DNA from: Azorinus chamasolen
Lineage: Eukaryota; Mollusca; Bivalvia; Cardiida; Solecurtidae
Length of the DNA stretch: 64,000 nt
Assembly: GCA_963576725.1 (NCBI GenBank)
Contig: OY755241.1
Span: 57,223,071-57,287,070 of the forward strand
Reading direction: 5' to 3'
Position 1 is the stretch's first letter. Each line of letters begins with the position of its first letter. Shown piece after piece: positions 56,850 through 64,000 of this stretch. The translations under genes and the position numbers were made by a program. Under the pieces are notes generated by a model. That model was not told the DNA's origin and did no database searches. It worked only from the letters and a program-made list of their open reading frames with translations.

Positions 56850-57500
56850 CATTTACATTGCAACGCTAAATGTAAAAACGACGTTAAATATAATACATGT
56901 AATTATTACAAAATGCGTTGATTTATTACATTATGCTAGAAAAACTGTTAACGCAATATGTAATAACGACGCAAAATGTAATAATTATTGAAACGGGTCT
57001 GATTCATGAATTCCATACACGACTATATTCGCTTTCAAAGAGAAATGCATATATACATGTACAAGTAAAATAAACCTCTTCTGGCAACAAGGGACTGGGA
57101 AAGCGGAGAGTAGTAGAGAGCGACGGGTCAAAAGTCGAAACTTTCATTTTATCGACATGAAACTTATCAGCCGGTGCTAGGGGGCGTGAGCAGTGTTGCA
57201 CTTTCAATTACTGTTCATGAACACTCAATAAAACCGAGTCTGCAATTTTCTCGTTTTGTGTTGCAATTTTTGCTCTCGGGGGATCACCTCCCTTCAGAAT
57301 TTATCATAGTGCACTGGATGAGGTGTAGATGTTAACCAACGCAAAATGTAATAACGACGCAAAATGTAATAAACTTTGAGGTGGGCCTGATCCATACCAT
57401 GCAACTATATATCCACGACTTTCGAAGAGAAAATTAATATATAACGATAATATAACCTGTCTGACCACAAGAGCCGGAGATAAGTGTAGAGGAGGGTTTC
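56850..57500 (+). repeat. Direct repeat pair with GCAAAATGTAATAACGACG motif
   Basis: 56935-57125 and 57335-57495 share acgcaaaatgtaataacgacgcaaaatgtaat, gggtctgattcatga or gggcctgatccata, cacgactat and tttcgaagagaaa in order. Between them (57168-57300) lies a copy of the high-copy repeat. A shorter echo is at 56862-56890. Confidence 0.65.
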
Positions 57501-57505
57501 AGCAC

Positions 57506-57688
57506 ATGTGAATTGCTTAGACGACACCAGAGGGCGCTTTTGACGTCATATATTGCTAAGCAACCGACGTCAAATTTAAAATGAACGTCGCAGTCGTGTC
57601 GGCGGTAACTTTCTGAATACTTGGACCAAATATGATGTTAATTGGATAAACTTCGATTTTTGCCGAGCAACAGCGCGAACTACCTTAA
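57506..57688 (-). repeat. Right arm of the 185-bp inverted repeat
   Basis: Inverted copy of 54743-54928, keeping the X-box (ttgctaagcaac), the CRE (tgacgtca) and cagagggcgc. It lies immediately upstream of the spliced leader of the gene that follows, so it may act as part of that promoter. Confidence 0.75.
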
Positions 57689-57875
57689 ACCTGCGTTATT
57701 TAAACCTTCGTGACTAGTAATTGACTGCACAATGCCAATCGAGCTAGGCTTTACATGTGACGTATAACGTGACGTCATTGTTGCGTGTCAACATCCGCCG
57801 TAGTTTTGAGGGGCAAACAAGCTGTTTCGAACATTAATCAAGAAATATTATCAACTAGATTCTCGAATATCCAAG
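57689..57875 (+). promoter_or_regulatory. Promoter region and spliced 5' leader of the basic-protein gene
   Basis: Contains tttaaaccttcgtgac (57693-57708), a second CRE (gtgacgtcatt near 57770) and the leader ending atatccaag before a perfect donor GTAAGT at 57876. The matching acceptor tatttgcag is at 58502, giving an intron of 627 bases. The transcription start is not visible. I place the leader from about 57780. Confidence 0.55.
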
Positions 57876-58502
57876 GTAAGTAATTATTGCCTTTTTCAAC
57901 GAGACGGAAATTAATCTTGATTTATAGTTGCACATGGATTTTCAAAGATGCCATTTACCATATGTCACATGAAATACACTAAGAGTATTCCCCCTTTCCC
58001 TTTACATTTGTTCTGTTTGGAATAAACCTTCGTGATCAAGCGGTAACGAAGGTTTGGCCTTTTTTATCTGTACCATTTTAGAGAAAAATATGTATATGAG
58101 TGATATTTTAGACCACACTTTTGTAAAATGCTTCAGTAATCAATCTTTTAGTTGATTCCGGGAGATAATTTGATCTAGAAAATAGTTTTTGATAAACCAA
58201 TACCTATAACCCCTTCCTTATTTGAAACCTCCATTTGTTATTGTCAACGAATACAGTCTTTCTTTAATTTTCTTCATGTATAACTAAATATTTTGACTTA
58301 AATCAATACCATTAAAATAATTTAATCAATAAGAAAAATCAAGTTTTCATATATGTTCTTATAGGTCGGTAGCATAAATATACAACCATGGTAACGAAAG
58401 TTTGATGGTGGTAACGAAGGTTTTACTTTATAAATGATTGACTATAAAGCTCGTTATACTAGCAAGATGACTAAAATGCACTACAGTTTTCTCTATTTGC
58501 AG

Positions 58503-59431
58503 GTCCAGGAGTTGAGTATGGGGAAAAGTCGGGCAGAAGTCATACCGTCAACGATTGAAAGAAAAGAACAATGAAGAATACCTAAGAAAAGAACGTGAGA
58601 GAGTACGCCGTTCCTATGTTCCATCGTCTCAACTGTCACAAAGAGGCAGGGAAAAAAAGAATGAACAGAACAAAGAGAAATTAAGGAACTTTTATCAGAG
58701 AAAGCGTGAAGAACGTCAGAAACAAGTGCAACAAAACAAAGAAACAAATGATGAGAATGGTGCTGCTGACAGTAACGAAAGGGGTCGGCTAAGAGTACGA
58801 TTGCCGTTTACAAGTAACAGGCGTAAATCTGCACTTAAAAGGTGGAAAAGAGAGCTATTAGAAGCAACATCTCGTATAAGGTTGCTAGAGCAAGAGAGGA
58901 CAAAACTCATAACAAAATACAAGTCTGCACGTAGGTCAGTCCAGAGAATGAAGAAGAACATACCAGACAAAGACAATGCTGCTAGAAATATTACACCTAG
59001 AAAACAAACATAGTTACAGATGGATGAGGCAGATCTTTCAACACCCCCCAAAAAACGCCGATGGTTGGAAATGCCATTTTCAGCAAGTTGAGAAACAGTA
59101 AGGAGAAAACACCAATGGGAAAAAGGGAAACATTACACAGAGTAGTTGCTGGCAAGATAGTTAAGAAGTACAAATGTGTAAACGAGATTGCACAAAGAAC
59201 TGGATTATGCAGCTTAGGGAAAGTAGATTGTAAAATCCGTCAAGTACAGCAATCTACAAGAATTAGTATTGTCAAAAGGCACCAAGATAAAGTAGAATCG
59301 TTTTTGAAAAGAGAAGATAATAGCAAGCTTCAACCAAGGAAAGTAGATGCAACAAGGATTAGTAAAGGTGAAAAGAAACAAACATACATCTTGACAGATT
59401 ACTTGTCCAATCTGTATCTAAATACATTCAC
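58503..59431 (+). pseudogene. Highly basic coiled-coil protein, broken and truncated, family unnamed
   Basis: After the acceptor the first ATG (58518) reads MGKSRAE and then shifts frame by one base into the long frame 58555-59013 (YLRKERERVRRSYVPSSQLS, KRWKRELLEATSRIRLLEQE). After a TAG at 59011 another frame continues 59061-59431 (KTPMGKRETLHRVVAGKIVK, YKCVNEIAQRTGLCS). The N-terminal part is very rich in Lys, Arg and Glu and predicted to be helical. I recall similar sequences in predicted proteins of molluscs and fishes but know of no function. The end is cut by a Penelope fragment at 59432. With one frameshift, one stop and the truncation it is probably a pseudogene. The leader intron shows it was once a spliced gene and not a processed copy. 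Confidence 0.65.
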
Positions 59432-59716
59432 CTATCGCTAGTGTACTCAATGATTGAGCTGCAAACAGAGTAACTGTAGAAAAGTAATAAAGGGTACGAC
59501 AAAAACGAAATAGTACAGATATCTGACGTTCTCCTTCCGTTTCTGGATTTAAGAGGTCGCCTTCATGGATTACTAAACCTTTCTTGTCGGCGTACATGCA
59601 AAGAGACCAGCGTGATTGCCAATTGTAAAAGGGTTGACAACCAAACATGCAGTATGTTGTAGTACTACAGGATCATATCCCTTTTTAATGATGTTTTAAC
59701 ATATTTGATGAACAAA
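59432..59716 (-). mobile_element. Penelope-like fragment truncating the basic-protein gene
   Basis: Corresponds to 2584-2860: cgctagtgtactcaatgattgagctgc, gtacagatatctgacgttctcc, ggtcgccttcatgg and the last codons of the reverse transcriptase with caaccaaacatgcagtatg. The tail beyond cgctag is missing, so this piece is truncated at both ends, suggesting recombination after insertion. Confidence 0.8.
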
Positions 59717-60435
59717 GTTCATTTACTGTTCATTAATGAATGGTTTCTGTTTCTTACCATATATTGATATGCATTTGTACATAAAAATATGTTACTTGTT
59801 TATATAAACCTTCGTTACTTTATGACATCTAATTTTATGAAACGTTTAACAAAGAGCAGTACATAATACATTTTAATTCGAACTATGTAACTAAAACAAG
59901 GACTTAAAGATTCAATATTCAGACCAAACATTTGTTTTCTTTACAAGATTTCAAACAGATGTGAAAAGAACAGTTCATTCAATGATTACTTTATTTTACT
60001 TGTTGCATGATTAAGCATGCTATTTGAAAGCAAATACACCAACATTAGTCAGAGTCATTACATATACGATTATCAAAAAACAGTACCTACATAGTTCTTC
60101 TTTACATTAAGTGTCACTGTACAAGTCTAGTTATAACATATAATTAAAACTAGTTGTTAAAGAGAAGCAATGTCTATTCTAACGAAGGTTTTTATGTACA
60201 AATAATGTTATTCCACCATATATAATTTGCGGAGCTGTATCTCAAAAGATAATAGAGTGTTGCATTTCAAATTTTCAGACATTATTTTAAAAGGTTGGAG
60301 AAAATATTCTGCAGTACAAAATGCAAAATATCAGAAGTTGATTTGTTCCAAGTTCGTTTTGCCAAACGGACCTACTTTATGAAAATCAGTGTTTATTAAT
60401 GGTATTGTTTTTCAAACATTTCATACTTGCCTCAC
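59717..60435. other. Downstream flank with AAACCTTCGTTAC motifs
   Basis: ataaaccttcgttactttatg at 59806 and taacgaaggtttttatg at 60179 are again the motif found around the preceding gene. The rest is AT-rich with no exon. Confidence 0.5.
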
Positions 60436-60525
60436 CATCGTAACAGAAATCAATGATATTGCAGGGCTCGTTCACTAGCCTCGATCGGCAACTATAACAA
60501 ATTGGTCCGCGCAATGCTGGATATC
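60436..60525 (-). CDS. Ly6/uPAR-like domain, first exon
   Basis: 90 bases between acceptor tacatttcag and donor gtgagg, phase 1 to 1. Codes YPALRGPICYSCRSRLVNEP, then CNIIDFCYD. The start CYxC followed by two further cysteines is the first finger of Ly6/uPAR domains. The phase 1 entry matches the exit of the exon at 62672, so one Ly6-like unit ends there and the next begins here. The next recognised exon (52609) is phase 0, an unresolved mismatch. Confidence 0.7.
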
Positions 60526-60529
60526 CTGA

Positions 60530-61450
60530 AATGTATATATCGATGCGTCAACCTTTAGAAACTATTGATACCGAAATGAATGTTACTAACGCTAAATGTC
60601 TCAATGGCATAAGTCATATACAAGTATATAAACATCAATTACTGTAATATTTCCTTTCTTCATGATTCCGGAAGTATACATAAGAATTTATAATCGTAAA
60701 ATGCTAGACTGGGCAATCACAAGCATCTTGATTGATTACTTGGTACATCTGTTTTGTTTGACGGTCTACATTTGGAAACCCAACCCAGACATTTGAATAA
60801 TGCAACTCGATGTAGGTTAAGATAATTAGTGTCTAGGTCGACAACAACGTACGAAGAAACATCATATAAGGAAATGAATAAGAAGAAATCACTGAAATGT
60901 AGTGGTGAACTCTCTTCAAATGTAGTTATAGTCATGAATATAATGTCTCTGGAAAAACGTGACAGACAAACAGATGGACAAACGCTTAGAAATGCAGAAA
61001 TTAGTATATTCCTAAAACACACAACACAGGAAACCGTAAACAAATGCAGAAAGCTGTATACGAACTCGCTAGTAAGCAAATATTGAAATCTACTAACAGG
61101 TATTCCAAAGAACATCAAGTAAATCACTAACTGAACGGAACCTAATAAAACTTGGAGGTGTACGTATAAATGCACATCTTTTCAAAAACAAAAGTGTGCA
61201 ATGATTACGACCACGTTTGTAGTGATCACAAACGATTGTAATGACCAGAAAAGCAATCAATGGTGACAGAACTTGTATCAATTATACACGTTTTTAATCA
61301 TGAACAGGACAAATCGTACCAGAAGCACGTTTGTAATAAACAGGAAAAATCGTACCAGAAGCATGTAATGATCACGTTTGTGATGATTACAGAAAAACAT
61401 GTTTTTTACGGCATTGTGACACTTAATACGATGAAACGACTCTAAATATG
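60530..61450. other. Intron with short repeats
   Basis: 60950-60985 has acgtgacagacaaacagatggac, a degraded GACAGAC end. 61190-61400 repeats short strings: gatcacgtttgtgatgattac, aatcgtaccagaagcacgtttgtaa and caggaaaaatcgtaccagaagc. No exon was identified. The 152-codon minus frame (61175-60717) has no splice or domain support. Confidence 0.45.
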
Positions 61451-61454
61451 TCAT

Positions 61455-61740
61455 AAAAGTACAAATATGAGTCATGCAGGAAACACCATATACAGAACAA
61501 ACAGCCGCCCGAACAGCAACAGAAAAAAACACAGCAAATGTACATAACTAGCAAAAACATAAAGAGACGCACAAAGACAAATAAACAAACAACAGGAGAA
61601 TGACGGAAGTACCGCCTTGGAACGGTCAGTGACAAAAGTCACTGGGGGGCTAGACCGATTTCGGGATGCCCAACATCACACTTATTCGATCCACACTCTA
61701 AAAGACAAACAGTGTAAATAAACGTGTCCCCTCTCCGACT
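61455..61740 (-). mobile_element. Penelope-like tail, truncated copy
   Basis: aaagtacaaatatgagtcatgcaggaaacacc, gtaccgccttggaacggtcagtgac, ccgatttcgggatgcccaacatcac and aaagacaaacagtgtaaataaacg, in the same order as 2219-2500. No coding part. Confidence 0.8.
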
Positions 61741-62011
61741 AATATTCAACGTCAAATGCCCAACACTATGAAATATAATAAAATATGATTTATAGAATTA
61801 AGACCAGTCCCTTTCTAAAACAAGATTTATGTTCTCATACGGAACTGTATTAAAAATGCATAGAGTCTACATTTAATATGTCCTTCTTATTAGGGAAAGA
61901 AAATATTTTTTGTATGGCCCTTGACAAGGCATTAACGCGTTAATAGATGTGAATGAGTTATATGAGAGTGTCCTATGCGACAGCGTTTATCTCTTCATAT
62001 AGTCCTATACT

Positions 62012-62249
62012 TTAACCCTTTTGGTGCCAAATTTAAAAGTGTCGTCTCCCATAATAATTTCATATTAAACTAAATAAGAAAGGTAAATTAGTAAAACATT
62101 TGTTTTTAAAAACCTGTATGTTTGGGCTGAAATAATACAGAAAACAGTGAAGTCCCAGGTCAGATGCCGCCTTTTCAAGGCGGCATCTGACCTAGGATTG
62201 CACTGTTCTCAATGGTGCCAACAGGCGACATTGGCGCCGAAGGGGTTAA
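62012..62249. mobile_element. MITE with TIR TTAACCC(T/C)TTTGGTGCCAA, 238 bp
   Basis: The left end ttaacccttttggtgccaaattt is mirrored by attggcgccgaaggggttaa at the right. In the centre cccaggtcagatgccgccttttcaaggcggcatctgacctagg is a perfect foldback. The same central foldback is in the EGF tandem units (41060-41110), next to gtgaaagggttaata, so those units hold a partial copy of the same element. Confidence 0.8.
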
Positions 62250-62392
62250 TGGGGAGTTATACAAATATACTTTAATAGCGTGTCACTAGTTTGACGCCCA
62301 GAGAAAGAGAGAGTGAGCGGCGAGGGACAGATACAGAAAACCCCGGGCACAGTGTTTCACTTTTATTATCGGTAGTATCTGGTTCTTTTAGA

Positions 62393-62532
62393 TACCCAGT
62401 GTAAAACATTGATATATTGGACCTCGGTTTTTGAAGTATCATGCATAATACTTGGGCCGGCGGGGGGATCGAACCCGGGATCCCTGGTATTGTAGTCGAA
62501 CGCGTTAAAAACTCTACCAAAAGGTAGACATG
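62393..62532 (-). mobile_element. tRNA-derived SINE
   Basis: On the minus strand ttttggtagagtttttaacgcg resembles an A box region and cccgggttcgatccccccgccgg a B box, followed by the tail aaaaaccgaggtccaatatatcaatg. It lies in the intron downstream of the exon at 62672. Confidence 0.7.
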
Positions 62533-62543
62533 AAACTTGTTTA

Positions 62544-62586
62544 CGGATATATTTACCTTGTTCGCCGCACAGTTGTGAGTTGCAGA
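62544..62586 (-). pseudogene. Partial duplicate of the 62672 exon with its donor site
   Basis: cggatatatttaccttgttcgccgcacagttgtgagttgcaga repeats the sequence at 62659 across the donor and the last 28 coding bases. The neighbouring segments 62318-62372 and 62590-62650 (gcggcgagggacagatacagaaaac ... cacttttattat) are also repeated, so a block of roughly 110-270 bases was duplicated unevenly. Confidence 0.7.
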
Positions 62587-62671
62587 AGGTGCGGCGAGGG
62601 ACAGATACAGAAAACACTGGGCACAACGTTTCACTTTTATTATCTGTAGTCTCTCGAACGGATATATTTAC

Positions 62672-62756
62672 CTTGTTCGCCGCACAGTTGTGAGTTGCAG
62701 AGGTCACTATCACAACATTCTGAACACTGGAAGCTTGAACTTTTCGCACTACACAC
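62672..62756 (-). CDS. Ly6/uPAR-like domain, last exon of an upstream repeat
   Basis: 85 bases, acceptor ctgatattag, donor gtaaat, phase 0 to 1. Codes VCSAKSSSFQCSECCDSDLC, then NSQLCGEQ. The C-x2-CC-x4-CN ending is the Ly6/uPAR signature and equals that of the exon at 50478. Earlier exons of this domain and the signal peptide are not recognised in the remaining 1.2 kb and probably lie beyond the window. Confidence 0.75.
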
Positions 62757-63640
62757 CTAATATCAGAAATTACAAGTGTATGTGTTTATGATACTAAACT
62801 AAGTAAACTTACAATGTGATTATGAAAAATGATATCAGCAATATGTCACTGAAAACAAATCCAGCACTTGGGATCAAATGCACCGATCTGCCTATTAATT
62901 GATTCGAAGAGAAGATTATTATTGCGAAATAAACACAAACATCACACGTGTAAATTTAGTACTACCAGGTAGTAGAAGTAATGTGGGGTATAAATTCAAG
63001 AAAGATGATATCGAAAGGCGGAAATAGTTTCAGACTTATTACCTATCCAGATATTGTAGTACTCTTCAAAGGAAGAACATTAACAACATTTCAGTCGGGG
63101 CAATTAGTTTGCCAATAGCATCCCGTCTGATCTGACATAAATGAAATGAAGACAGACCGTTGGTTTTGATCCCGAGTACTACACAGGTAATAAACTTCCT
63201 TAAATCATTAGCTGTATTCGTCATCTCATCTGCGATATTTCAATCATCCATCAATTAGCCACAAATCAACAAGCCACAAATCAACAGCAAATAAACGCAC
63301 GTATTGAAAGAATTCGATGTGATTTCATTAATCACAACCTAAACAGTGTTTCAGCAAAAACATCCCTAAAATAAGAGTGTTCAAAGGAACACATGTGTAA
63401 CCTGATGGGAGAAGAGTTAGCATAGAAAAAAAGAAATAGTGACGGACAGACAGACCGATGAGCAGACAGACGATGGAAAAGTGATCCCTTCGAGTATAGA
63501 ACGATATAGAATGTATAGGCAAATTTGGAACCGACGGACAGTGTCGGGTAAGGCAGGTTGTCGGCAAAGTCAGCTGTTTATACTGTAATAACTTTGAAGT
63601 TTGAATGATGTTATTATATTAACGACTGCGCGTGTCTGTG
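62757..63640. other. Intron or upstream sequence with SINE fragments
   Basis: 62870-62950 (minus) and 63120-63230 (plus) are opposite-facing fragments of the (ACTC)n SINE (gatcaaatgcaccgatctgcc; gaccgttggttttgatcccgagtac). 63370-63490 is the aacacatgtgt repeat with agacagaccgatg. No exon recognised. Confidence 0.5.
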
Positions 63641-63647
63641 TGACCAA

Positions 63648-64000
63648 TATTAGCCCCCACCGGTTACCGGTTGGGGGACTATAGGTTTTCTCGATTCCGT
63701 CTGTCCGTCTGTCTGTCCGTCCGTCTGTCACGCTTCGTGTCCGGGCCATATCTCCTACAAAGTTATGCCAAATTAATTACAACTTCACACACTGAAGAAG
63801 CATGATGAGGGCTGGTGTCATGCACAAGGGCCATAACTCTAGCATCAATATTTTTGGAGTTACTCCCTTTTTTCATATTTTCTTGTCGGGCAATAACTTT
63901 TTATTTACTGATTCAATGTACGAAAGTAGGTACTAATACCATTCAGGTGGTCATGTATATACCATGGTCAACCACACCATGGGTGGGTGGGGTGGGGAGA
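63648..64000 (-). repeat. Tandem array end, inverted relative to 14430-14980, running off the window
   Basis: ccccaccggttaccggttgggggactatagg, then the (gtctgtccgtcc) run, gtgtccgggccatatctcctac and units of aagggccataactctagcatcaatatttttggagttactcccttttttcatattttcttgtc. The last 40 bases (gtggtcatgtatataccatgg) match 14360-14395. Confidence 0.8.

Noticed and set aside
58493..59051. Minus-strand frames of 84 and 111 codons over the basic-protein gene
   Set aside because: They are antisense to the longer Lys/Arg-rich frame, which has the splice acceptor and consistent composition.
60717..61175. 152-codon minus-strand frame with SVCPSVCLSRFSRD
   Set aside because: The SVCPSVCLS string is the translation of a GACAGAC-type microsatellite, and the same string arises at 9373-9582. 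No domain or splice support.
1..64000. CRISPR arrays, bacterial operons or integrated virus
   Set aside because: Repeats are contiguous tandem units without unique spacers, coding is split by introns, and no viral structural or replication genes were recognised.

Overview
The window is animal genomic DNA, best explained as a marine bivalve mollusc, perhaps a heterodont clam. This is an inference from three things: EGF and fibrinogen-related exons in long introns, Penelope-like and BEL/Pao retroelements, and a dense background of short tandem and foldback repeats. No bacterial or viral gene organisation is present.

The main host gene lies on the minus strand, from about 62756 down to 19326. 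I assembled it by hand from splice sites and reading phase. In transcript order it has Ly6/uPAR-like exons (62672-62756, 60436-60525, 52609-52677, 50478-50622), an EGF exon (48886-49008), three near-identical calcium-binding-type EGF exons (47919-48032, 43284-43397, 40157-40270), a degenerate relative (36278-36391), and a complete four-exon fibrinogen C-terminal domain (28749-28882, 27687-27783, 24865-25026, 19326-19597) ending in a stop. Every junction from 50478 to the stop agrees in phase. One junction inside the Ly6 part does not, so an exon is missing there or a boundary is wrong. The domain combination implies a secreted, lectin-like or matrix protein.

The middle of this gene is being remodelled. 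39190-48676 is three tandem units, each carrying one EGF exon plus 3' sequence of a Penelope-like element. Inside each unit a block of about 325 bp derived from that sequence is itself repeated 2, 4 and 2 times. Unit 2 alone carries a 5'-truncated LINE (44447-46617).

Mobile elements dominate the rest. 2219-6664 is a broken Penelope-like element whose GIY-YIG nuclease lies before the reverse transcriptase, the permuted order reported for the Naiad/Chlamys clade. A second, better preserved reverse transcriptase is at 36945-38915 and many tail fragments are scattered around. 15265-18894 is an internally deleted BEL/Pao element with LTRs and a 5-bp target duplication. There is a Tc1-like transposase remnant (13400-13735), pogo-like MITEs (5710-5913, 19851-20055, half at 27012), other foldback families, tRNA-derived SINEs and several LINE tails.

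Five or more tandem arrays with periods of about 145-170 bp occupy 12310-13080, 14430-14980, 21400-22520, 30100-32060, 33020-34200 and 51380-52290. A second, broken gene encoding a very basic coiled-coil protein lies on the plus strand at 57780-59431, cut off by a Penelope fragment. A possible small two-exon gene lies on the minus strand at 8370-10440.
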